Assembly (NCBI GenBank): GCA_030068145.1
Contig: JAPJBO010000101.1
Coordinates: 1-64,000, forward strand
Length of the DNA: 64,000 bases
Reading direction: 5' to 3'
Source of the DNA: Diplonema papillatum
Lineage: Eukaryota; Euglenozoa; Diplonemea; Diplonemida; Diplonemidae
The stretch's first letter is position 1. Each line of letters starts with the position of its first letter. Positions 53,850-64,000 of the stretch are shown here, in pieces. A program made the translations under genes and the position numbers. The notes below the pieces were generated by a model that was not told the origin of the DNA, ran no database searches, and saw only the letters and a list, made by a program, of their open reading frames with translations.

Positions 53850-54489
53850 TTCACATATCTTCTCAACGGTCTTCCTTTCTAATTTTGACCAGTCTATATA
53901 TTCCTTGAACGTATTCGACGTCCAGTTTCCGGCCCGGAGGAGGTATTTCGGCGTTGGAGTCGTTGGAATCCTGTGCGGCACCTCTTCGGAAGCTGTGGGT
54001 GCCCCACCCGATCATTGGCGTCTTGTACCGATTCGCCTTGGCCTTTATCGTCGAGAGCATGTCTGGATACGAAATGCTCCAGATGGGCCAGCCTGGCTCC
54101 ACGTTGTCCCTAACGTAGGGCCACAAGCAGTGTACGGGACATATCGCGCGCCAGCCCGTCTTCACGTGCATTTGGCGACACGTGCACGCTCTTGACAATG
54201 CAGCACCTTGCAGCGAGTTTTCCGCGATCGAAGGGCAAGCCCATGCACGAACGGCCGTGAAATATACATTCAACGTTTCACCTTTCACCGATGAGATCGT
54301 CAGATCTCGCACGCGCGCTTCCATGATGGCGAGCGCGTGCGCTCGGGGCTTTTCCTTCAGCACCTCGAACTTCCACTTGCGGCTCAGCTTCGCGAAACCC
54401 GTGTCGGTCTGTCCTGCCCTGTATTCCGTCTTAAGGATCGATAATCTCGGGACCGGTCGGGTATTCCGTCGATGTTGCCATCGTTTCAC
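53850..54489 (-). mobile_element. Tyrosine recombinase part of the retroelement
   Basis: Contains the C-terminal catalytic block GWGTHSFRRGAAQD (the H-x-x-R motif of tyrosine recombinases) after a helical region with a conserved-looking Arg. Such recombinases close the circular copy in DIRS-like elements. Broken. Confidence 0.65.
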
Positions 54490-54920
54490 GGGTGGGTGGG
54501 CGGGGAACTCTTTGTACGTGAGTACAAGTCTTCTTTGCGAAGATGTTCCTGAGTGGTCGTAGAGGTTGACTAATCGATAATAAAAGAATCTTCATTTTCT
54601 TTTCACTTGCTGGAACAGTTAGTGTGGGAAAATGAAGAACTCCTTTTATACTCAGTATAGTTCCCGCTTTTCGTAGTTGCAGAACGTTGAGCCGATCCAC
54701 CTACCCCCCCCCCATGAAAACGACCTGAGCTCGATTCCGCGCAAGATAAGGTACCAGCGGCGAAGAAAGGTGGCATAAAACGACCGCCCGAGACCGACGA
54801 GCCATATACCACGCACCGGAAACATGACACGGTGCGCTCTCAGAGGTAGTCACGAACGTGAACCAAACCAACCGAAACGATTCCGCACTACTAAACTCGA
54901 GTACGTTCTACAAGTCTGCC

Positions 54921-54965
54921 GGCGATGCAGATTATCGCCACAGATTCTTTGCATTCTAACCCAAA
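54921..54965 (-). repeat. Dispersed segment shared with 29.87 kb
   Basis: The inverse reads TTGGGTTAGAATGCAAAGAA then TCTGTGGCGAT, as at 29870-29912, with one three-base gap. Confidence 0.8.
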
Positions 54966-56364
54966 CTACAAGTCTCGACAACGTTCGATCGGGCAGGGAG
55001 TGAATTGGCTCAAGAACACGTATCTGACGAAAGACCGCCGCGTTGTCGGCAACTGTGACCGCAGAAGCCACCGGAAACACGGTCGGCAGCTAATCACCGA
55101 CCAGTTGTTATCTGTACCTAAGGTGACGTGTGTAGTTAAACCAGGAGGGGGTGACAGTTCCAAACGTAGGGTGACAATTTCAAACGTCACTGTGTCACAC
55201 GGGATAACAGAATACTGCTCTTTACTGCGTATACACGGCACCCCTCGATTTTGCAGGTTGGAGTTCCGCTTGCACACGTCACCCTAGATAGCCCGTTTGC
55301 ATCTTCCGGCAATCGATTCCGGGCGTATCCGACCACCCTTTTAACGAGAACAGCGCTGCTGTCACGCAGAAGCCTCGTTGAAGCATTTAGGATACTATGC
55401 AAACACGGCACAAATCCGAAACGAAGAAGTGTTCCACACGTGGCGTCAGTTCACGCGAATGAAAAAGACCGGGCCCTCAAAAACCTGAAAGGGCTCGTAT
55501 TGTGCAGCAAAATGTGCGGGACAAATATTGGCACCGAGGAGGTACTTCGGTGGCAGTTTCTGGCTCATAACCTCAACGGCGGTGGGGTCATGTGATTGCC
55601 AAATGACCCTTCTGCATCTGAGACTCTGTTTGCAGACACGCTTCTCAACATTAGCTCGCCGTGTCGGTCGTACGCAGATAACTTGAGTCCTATCCGTGTC
55701 TGCGCAGGCACACGGGCATTGTCTTCACTTGCACGAAATTGCAAGACAGTGTCGCACTTCGGTCGACCCTGCAATGTAGTGTCCCCCCACCACGATCCCA
55801 AGCAAAACGTAGCAGGGTTATGTTCTTTGACGTACATAAGCCCTCGAACAGCAACCAAGACGAGAACATCCTCATCAGGCTCGAGCACGGAAGAATCCAT
55901 GCAGCGGATTGTTGCTGCATTCGTTGTCTGGGCCTGATAAGGTCTGGCGATGGGAGCTAAAACTGCTGCTGTCACACGCGCAGACGACTCCCATCCCACC
56001 TGCCAACAAGAAGGCGACCTCCCCCAAGTGGGCTCGGCTGGGCTAGTCTGCACACGCTGTTGTCGGGGAAAATAAGAAATGTCGCCATGATTGCTTTTGC
56101 AGCGCGAGAAGTTCGAGAACTCTGTGCGGTACAGCCTAAACCGCTGTCGGAGACACACAAAAAAAAGGCCGATTATTCCTTCAAAAAGCATGCCGTGGGG
56201 TTAAGTTCATCACTGAAAGCGAAATAACATTTGAAACGAAGTGTAGCCCACTTCTCACTTTCACCGACACGATGCTTCTGGGACCTGCGCCGCCCCGACA
56301 TGGATGGGGTGGATCCTTTAGGGGACCGGTATGGTGTGAGAGGTTGTCAGTTATATGGTCGGTG

Positions 56365-56578
<214 letters not shown>

Positions 56579-56744
56579 ATGTCAGCGCGGTAGCGATGAC
56601 AGCGAGAACCCTCGGGCGTGCTCACAAAACAATGGTGCTGCGCGGAGCGCTAACACTGAGATGGACGACAGGGTGGCTGAACGCACTTCCCGTAATCCTC
56701 TAGCAACGTCCTCAGACGTGAGAAAAAATAGAAATAGGCCGACA

Positions 56745-58741
56745 TCACGCAATGCAGAAAGGGACGCGAGGAGGCGGAATGCCTTGCCTGTATGGGTCTC
56801 GTGTCCATCCGTCCGCTAATTGCTCAGCGGTCGGAACCCACACAGTCTCGAGAACACATTGGTGTTCTTCCAACACGTCGCGGACCTGGCAGAGGATGAA
56901 GTTCCCGAGTTGGGTCTTCGACTTCCAATTCCTCAGACAGTTCACGGCGGGCAAGTTGTCGACAAAGGTTCTTATTGTCGATAGCGGAGAGCGCGAAGCC
57001 GCGTACGCAATAGCAAACTTTGCCGCCGTTAATTCGGCAAAGAAGATATGCTGCGGGATATCTCTCCACGGTCCCCACATTGCCATGGAATCCACTAGCC
57101 AGGCCCATCCCTGCATGCTGGCGTCGGACCATGCCTCGACGAGGGTATCCGCTGCTGCATGTCGAACGTGACCCACCGGTTCCCCGACAGACGCCGCCTC
57201 ACCCCAGCAAGGAAAGGAAGGACGTCGTCGCTCACTCGAACCAGCGACTCCCAGCCCAGGGTGCCTGTTAGGACCTGATGCGCCAGTGTCCCCATCCACG
57301 CAAGCACCGGGCTCACTCTGCAAAGCGGCGTGCCCCACACCGTCCACGCCCAGATGGCGGTCCCGACGACCTTCCAGATCCCGCGCACGGTCATCTGTGC
57401 CGACTCAGCTGAGCAAAACAGCAGGTGCGCTTTTCTCGCCCACTCCTGTTTCAGCCTGTACGTCTTCGCCGCGAGGTCGAATTCTACCCCGAGGACGACT
57501 GGTTTCGAGCTGGGCTCGAGGACGGACTTCTCGTCGTTGACTGTCATGCGCACCTTGCGGGCACGCCGCAAAACTCGGTCGCGCACGGCGCGAAGCGCAT
57601 CCGGACAGTCTTCAACGAGGGCCCAGTCGTCGTACCAGACTATCTTATCGTCCCCGGCAGGCTCCGTGATGACAAGCGCCGAGTCCTGCGCAATCACGGG
57701 CGAGAAAGACCAGCCCATCGTCAGCCGGCGCCACCTATACAGAGCCACGCCCCCGTCGAGCTTCCTTGTGCGGAGCCCGAAGAAAGCTGACGTCGACCGT
57801 CCTACTGGGAACTGGAAGAAGTAGGACTTCAGGTCAACGACGACTGCGTACGACTTCGACATCATCTTGGCGATGACCTCGTCGACACGCAAGAGGCTGA
57901 ACTTCGGCGGGGGCTCCATCAGCTCGTTCAGCGGGCGGCCGTCAACGATGGCCCGCGAGTGCTGTTCGCCCTTTTCAACAGCAAAAGCCGGAAGGACGCA
58001 CTTCAGCGGCTCCGAACGGGGGACGCGCTCCACAAACCCAACGCTTTCCAGCGTCTGCGCATGGCGGGCAAACGCGTCGCTCTTCCGACCCGGCACGAGA
58101 GGAGTGCCCAACAACTTCCGTCGGAAGGAGTGCCCGTCCGTTAGGAGGTCAAGCAAGCCGTGCAAGCGGGCCCCGGGGCCGGCGAGGCTCCGGAGCTTGC
58201 GGAGATCGATCGGCGGCACTGCCGTGACGTCTAGCGGCCTCGCAGATCTCGGGGCACCGATGCCCGGAATGAGACCTCTCGTTTCTGGTGGGAGGTACCC
58301 GAGAGGAACTGCGGTAGGAGGGTCGTAGAAATGGGGGTGGAGCCGGAGGAAAAGCCTCCTCCCCCTGAGCAACCTGGACCTTCGCGACTTCAACCCCCTG
58401 ACCTGCCGAGGCGAGAAGCCGGCGTCGGGCAAGGGTTGTTTCTGTCGTGTCGGGAAACGGCTGTCGCAAAGGGTAGGATGAGCTAATTCCGAGTGCCCGG
58501 GTGCATTCGTGGAAGCGCTTCCCGGGTCTTCGCGTTGTGCGGCGTTGCCAGCCGGAGGCGGGAGTAGAGCCTCCGTCGTACTCCCGCCAGGTCCTTCAAG
58601 TCTGCAGTCGGCCAGGGGGGACCAGTCCCCAGACGACCGTTCCATGCCGGTCTTCAGCTCCGACCGGCTTTCTCCCCCTTTCCCGCCGGCGAACGGGGGG
58701 CCGCCGACTCCCCGGGCTCGCAAGGGTTCCATACCCGCCAC
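56745..58741 (-). mobile_element. RT and RNase H part of the tyrosine-recombinase retroelement
   Basis: The reverse transcriptase part shows the block order typical of Ty3- and DIRS-like enzymes: a product-entry region ending in RAIVDGRPLNEL, an AVVVDLKSYFFQFPVG catalytic block, RRLTMGWSFSPVIAQD and a YDDW active-site block. The RNase H part shows the SDAS start, the FAEL glutamate and a second Asp in TFVDNLPAVN. A Cys-poor, Arg/Pro-rich leader precedes the RT. Confidence 0.8.
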
Positions 58742-59176
58742 TCCCGGGTGGCCTTGTCGGCAGCTTCCTCAGCCGCCGCCCAGTCAGGATCCATCAGCCG
58801 ACGGCTGGTCCGTGCGGCCCGGCGGCGCGTGCTACCCGTGTGTACCGGCATTTTTCCCGGAGGGTAGTGTATGATTAGGAGGAGAATGGAAATAAAATGA
58901 AAGCGAGAATGTGGGGTAAGCCCTGATTATTAGATTCACGGTTAAACGAAGCTAGCGCACAAGGTTTGCCTGATCTCGCACCTACTTTCCGATACCAAAT
59001 AGATGCTCTATTCAAACTCGGGAAAGGTCAACGCGGTAGCGGTGACCACGAGAACACATACAGGTGGGTGGGGAGAGGCCCTGGGACTGCTAAGGCGTGA
59101 CTAACCCCGTCCCTGTCCCTCCCAGGGAGCCACCCCGGAACTAGCCTAGCCCACACCCTTTGACTTGTTTTGATGT

Positions 59177-59254
<78 letters not shown>

Positions 59255-59600
59255 CTTCTTACCTCGGGCTTATTTCGGACCGGCCGCGTTGCTGCCCTCA
59301 AACCTCGCACTCGTGTGCTTGCTAACAAGAAAGATAAACGGCAAACCAAGCTAGACCACTAAACTGCACTACTTGTGCCACGAAAGATACAAATCCCGAT
59401 ACCATGCCGCATAAAGAACATGAGTCTGCAAAATAAAACCGCCCGAACAGTACAGTTTTTCGGGAGGGGAGTTGCTGTGTGCTCCTGCGGTCTTTGTGTT
59501 TTTCGTACTTGACCAACAGGTTCACCCCCCCGCACGCCAAGTCCGCCCTTCGGTATAAGTTCGTCCAGAACTTCACTCACTTCGTTCACGAAGTTCTTGA

Positions 59601-59635
<35 letters not shown>

Positions 59636-60211
59636 TATATTCTTCTCTTCGCAGTGACCGTCGTCGTTCTGCCGACCATTTCAACTCTTTCAGTCCCCTG
59701 TTTCCTTCTTGTTTTCCTCAGCCGAAACTTGCGTTATCCCAGACTTCCAGACTGCTCAAAAAGGAACTGTTTTGAACATCAACAACTCCCTCCCGCAGCT
59801 ATTTGTAGTTGTCGAAGGGGTTCTCAGAACTTCTCTGGAAACTTGAGCTCTAAACAAAAATACAAAACCGAAGCCGCAACGGTTGTCACTCCTGGCAGCG
59901 ACAGCCCATCGGCGAGCGAAAAAGGATTCGGGATCGCCGGGAACACAAAAAAAGAAGAACCAACCCGATTGCAGCTTCAAGAGGCCTTTCGTGCGCTGCA
60001 AAGGTGGGCAACAAAAAAGGTCAGAACTCGCGGATGTTTAGACTGTCGTTCTGGCGAGGACATCCTTCGTGTGGCGCAGAGACTCCGTCCGCGAGACTGC
60101 GATCCGAGCTAGCTTTCAGGCGTGTACCTGCAGAATGATGGCAGTCGCGCGTATATGTTTGCGAATGGCTTGCTCCGATGTTGTCTTGCGACAGAAGCTG
60201 GTGAAGATCGC

Positions 60212-60670
60212 AGTTCTTAGAAGATTAATATATCCGACGAATACCTAGCACTCGTTACAGGTTAAATAACCCCGTCGCTATCCCGAAAAAAACATCGTAA
60301 CTTCACCCCTCGCTTGCCCACCCACCCTTGCCCCCGCTTGGAAAACATGCCAAAGACAGTGACGGAAGAAGACGGGTCCAGCCTGAAGCTGGTAGAGACA
60401 CAAACGATTGTGACAAACACACCGAATCACTGCCTGACCTTTCTACTTTCGATTTATGCATCATCCGCGACGGTGAAGACGAAGCAGCAGACGGAGCCAG
60501 TATACGCAGGAGGAGGAGGATGTATTATGTCGTATAAGATCGAAGATCTTAGAAGATTAGTACTATTTTTTTTTTCCGACGAGAACTAACACTTGTACAA
60601 AGGTTATTACCCCGTCGCTCCCGGAAAAAACACCCCTCGCTTGCCCACCCACCCTTGCCCATTTTTTCCC
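60212..60670 (+). repeat. Direct duplication of a ~120-bp segment
   Basis: TTCTTAGAAGATTAATAT, CCGACGA, ACCCCGTCGCT and CACCCCTCGCTTGCCCACCC occur in this order at 60212-60330 and again at 60545-60655, with indels. A diverged piece of the same unit lies at about 30541-30572. Confidence 0.85.
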
Positions 60671-63401
60671 GTTTTCACATTTCTTCAAGTCCAGTGTCCT
60701 GAGGCGTCACGAAGAAGTTCGTGGCATACACACGAGAATCTCTGCATGACCTTTCTACGTTTGTTACACAATCACGCAGCAGCAAGGACGAGAGCAGCGA
60801 GGACGGAGCAGCGAGACGGGCGAGGAGGAGAGTTTTTTCTGGATAGAGTACAGTGCGTCACCTGTGCTTCACCTAAATACGTTCAGGCTCAAGACCCGGG
60901 GACAACATTGGCTGGCTCACCGTAGCCTTACGAGCTCGCCGATTGCCGTTCGACTGGATGAAAGCGTAGTCACGTGCTGCTCGTCTTGTCGATGCGTTGC
61001 ATGTCCTGGTGCTGCCACCTACACCGCCGAAGCTCGTCCAAGCACCGACCGTCACAAGTTGTAAATTTGTTGCATTAATGTGATTGTCAGGCCTTCGACT
61101 CAAGTTGTTTTCTGGGAACAAAGTTTGCTGGGAACAAACTAGGGGAAACCAACCTGCGCTTCTGAAGTCAATTTGCCCCGTTTTTTTACCCCTTCTTCAT
61201 TTTTCTCTCTCTCTGAAAAGCAGTTTCTGTCTTCACTTGACAACGTTCTGTTTCTCGTTTTCACTTTTTTTCTGATGAGGGGGTTTGGCGTATTTTTATC
61301 TGCCGGAGGAAGAAAGGTGCAACAGTTGGCGCCCTCGGCTGCACGGTGTCGCACGAGGGGTATCATCTACGTATTCTTTTCCTCGGCTTTTGGCTCGTGC
61401 GGGCCACTACAGCGGCAGCGTTCTCCCACTTCACAGTAGTAAGATCAATGTCGTCGCGATACATTGCCACTAATGTTCTTGCGGGTTGCGTAAAAAGACG
61501 CGGGCGGCGTGTTTGTCGGCGGCACGCACGAACACAACGAAGCGCTTGGCTTTTTCCACTTGCGCCACTCTGTTTGTGTGCATTTCCTGCAACCCTGTTT
61601 CGTTCATCTAACGGGGGTGAGGATAGTACGCTGCCATCGTCCGATTTTTGTTCTTGACAAATTGCAGACACAAAAAAAGGGAGAAAGGGAAGAGTTTGAC
61701 ACTTCGGATAGTGGGTTCATGGAGTGTATTTTTCACCGTTGTTGATCGTGTGTCGAGTCCTACGGCACCCGCGTTGTAAGTAAGAAGCCCATCAAATGGA
61801 GACTACAAGCGCCAAACCCCCCAAAGTTTCAATTAAAGCAAACATTTACTATAAGAACACGAACTGACGCACCCAATGCCCTTCTTTCTCGCGCACAAGG
61901 ACCAAAACAACTCGCATCGATTAGGCCTTGAAGTGCAGTGCTCCCGCTGAACGTCAGCCTTAGCTTTTCCCCCTCCGGGACCGTGGTCCGTGAATACCCG
62001 GTGTTTGCTCCGTTCCGGCGTTGATGTGCTTCAGCACAGAACCGAGCAACTTTCCCCCACAGCTGCGAGATGCATCCGGAGTTGCGTTGACCTCCCCGCG
62101 CCACACGCTTTGAGACGGTTTGTCGCCCTGTTGTAGACAGTGTGTTGGAACCTAAATACCGAAGATGGTGCGTTTGCTTTGCCTATGGGATGCATACCCT
62201 GTTTCTGTCCATTGCCTGAGAACATTTCCGGAGTTGAGGCTTGCACTGATAAACGAAGCAGCGGACGATCAGCACCAACTGACCAAAGGTGATGAAAATG
62301 ACAAGGCAAACGTTTCTTGTTCTTCGCGTGTACAGGGTATAAACCTCTTTGGGGGGTTTCCTGTAATAGCCCTTTTCGTTGGCTTCGGGTTCTCTTTCAT
62401 GTGCAACCGTTGTTCCGGAAATGTTCCCGTCAGTACACAAAAAACAAGGGCTCAAACCCACCGGAAGAGTGATTTCTTCGCAACACTGTGCGCGCACGCG
62501 TGGGAGTTCCACACGCAACTTGGATGCGGCGACTCGCTGCGCTGGTTCCGAATTCTCACGACATCTCCGCCGGGGGAAACGTTCCTGAGCTGGGCATTCG
62601 GAAGCCCAACTGCCGGCGAACAGTCGATTTCCGTGGGTGTTCAGGCCGGCCCGTTTTCGGCCATTGCCCAGGCCTGAAGTAATACCAAAGGTTCGCTCAT
62701 TTCGTTTACGCCTCGCCAAGCCATGCCCACCCATTTCTAACATCCCTGGTCGATCGTTGTTTGTTCCCGACAGCTACATCTCTGACAGGCAGCTGAAAGA
62801 CAGTGACAGCAATTCGATGCAGTTCCAGGAGGTAAGGGTGGGCTGGCCTGCAATCGGGCGCTGCGAGGCGCGAAAGGAGAGGGGCGCCTTCCGCGATTGG
62901 CGACCGTTTCTCAGATCTTTTTTTTTTTCCCGACGAGAAAATCATATTTTTTTCCATTTCTCCAAGCTATCGTGCAACCAGCCGAAAAGGAATCGCAGAA
63001 CGAACGGTGGACAAGACGAATACACCTAAAATGGGAGCCCTCGCCGAGCGTGGAATCCTGGAACGGAAACCCACCGAACAGCCACACCCCGCCTTTAGCA
63101 TGCTTGGTTTATTGTCTAGCGTGGTCTTACCGCCATGCACCCGCGAAGACGGCAACCAGTCACTACTCTCGAACGCAGTCAACATCTAAAACATGCACAA
63201 CTCCGGTTCCTCGTATGCGAAACGTGTGTACAGCAATTTGTCTTTCGGGCATCTCCAAATCTTGTTTTTTTGAATCAGCATAGCTCGCGGTCAATTTCCC
63301 CCCCTTAGCGAAGAATTGTGTCCTCATGGGGAGCGGGTGGTTGGCCACGAACAACTGATGATAATACCTACCCCAGTGTTGTGGGGCCTTTTTTTTTTTT
63401 T

Positions 63402-63685
63402 TACCAAACATGAAATGTTGGAGGAAATGAGAAGCTCGTCACCGCAAACCGTGGCGTTTTCACTTGCGTCCTGAATCCAGCTTTACGTAAAAAACAATCA
63501 GGCACTGCGTTCAACGAAAACAACTCTCTCTTCACATCATCATCATCATCATCATTAGTTTTGTATCAGCCGCGGCTGTGCGAGTGACGAGCTCTTATTT
63601 TTTTTTTTACCAAACATGCAATGTTGGAGGAAATAAGAACGCGTCACAGGCCATCCACGGCGTTTCCTTGCGCCCTGTACCAAGA
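63402..63685 (+). repeat. Direct duplication of an ~80-bp segment
   Basis: TTTTTTTACCAAACATGAAA then TGTTGGAGGAAAT at 63393-63480 is repeated at 63600-63685, starting each time with a T-run and ending near CGTTTTC/CGTTTCC-CTTGCG. About 80% similar, 208 bp apart. Confidence 0.85.
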
Positions 63686-63947
63686 AACAAACGTCCAGGG
63701 CAAAGCGTTGAGAGGGATAAACACGCAGTCTTTTTCCCTCAGGTTTTATTGTCGCAAACGAATCACCGCGTGCATCGGGCGGCGCCCACAGCACGGAACT
63801 AAGCGCCCATGCGGGGCTTCAAGCTCATTAGACAATCGACGCATACCACACGAACGTATCAGGTTACCACACAACGTAAGCACACTCTCTCCGGTAGCTC
63901 CGGCCAGTTGACCTCCGCCGGGCTTAAAAAAGTTACCCCAAGTTGCG

Positions 63948-64000
63948 ATGCCCCCCAAGCAGCAACAGCAGAACGCCCTGCAGAGGGACGCGGAGGGGCT
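63948..64000 (+). CDS. Start of a gene cut by the window edge
   Basis: From ATG 63948 the + strand reads MPPKQQQQNALQRDAEGL and is still open at the edge. The shift to GC-rich, codon-like sequence and the Lys/Gln-rich start resemble the other genes here. The product cannot be named from 17 residues. Confidence 0.4.
   Translation, partial: MPPKQQQQNALQRDAEG

Larger units (their letters stand above)
59260..63947. other. Repeat-bearing region; no supported gene
   Basis: Short frames (for example + 59760-60112, + 62165-62677, 170 aa) show no recognisable domain. The region is marked instead by duplicated non-coding pieces: 60212-60330 with 60545-60670, 61566-61670 (shared with TTLL9 intron 2), and 63402-63485 with 63608-63685. 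A CAT trinucleotide run lies at 63535-63554. Confidence 0.5.

Overview
The window reads as nuclear DNA of a repeat-rich, flagellated protist. GC-rich genes sit as islands in AT-richer intergenic DNA packed with minisatellites, palindromes and inverted-repeat elements. Two introns have the donor GTATGC, one has GTATGA, and acceptors are pyrimidine-rich followed by AG. Every gene I can support lies on the + strand. A flagellar tubulin ligase, a mitochondrial class I peroxidase homologue with an N-terminal membrane anchor, a C-X7-C-X5-C-X3-H zinc-finger protein, a PPR protein and a tyrosine-recombinase retroelement together suggest a euglenozoan, perhaps a diplonemid. This is an inference only: no rRNA, spliced leader or tRNA gene is present to confirm it.

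Layout. 0-5 kb: a 20-bp satellite, then three inverted-repeat elements placed head to tail and joined by arrays of the palindrome CTTGTTATATAACAAG. 5-6.2 kb: a shrunken LINE. 6.8-7.5 kb: two exons of a PDZ-domain gene. 8.8-11.5 kb: a large fold-back unit holding oppositely oriented minisatellites, tRNA-like box B modules and a LINE reverse-transcriptase relic. 11.5-22.4 kb: no convincing gene; simple repeats, poly-C tracts, palindromes and one more inverted-repeat element. 22.4-26.2 kb: a CCDC177-like coiled-coil gene and an unrecognised gene. 26.3-29.9 kb: a nested inverted-repeat unit with a 41-bp satellite. 31.2-33.6 kb: a partial triplication around a zinc-ribbon-like gene. 34.7-46.5 kb: the gene-dense part, with TTLL9 (three exons), a truncated PPR copy, the PPR gene, a peroxidase-fold protein lacking both haem-site histidines, and a Q-rich CCCH zinc-finger gene. 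48.2-52.8 kb: another fold-back element and a 32-bp minisatellite. 53.4-59.1 kb: a broken tyrosine-recombinase retroelement on the - strand. 59-64 kb: short duplicated segments and the start of one more gene at the edge.

The genes do not form one pathway. TTLL9 and the CCDC177-like protein fit axoneme biology. The PPR protein and the pseudoperoxidase fit the mitochondrion. The CCCH protein fits post-transcriptional control. The shared strand and the pyrimidine/AG tracts upstream of start codons would suit polycistronic transcription with trans-splicing, which the sequence alone cannot prove. Many short segments of 35-130 bp recur at distant points in the window, including inside introns, so small non-coding elements appear to have moved widely here.
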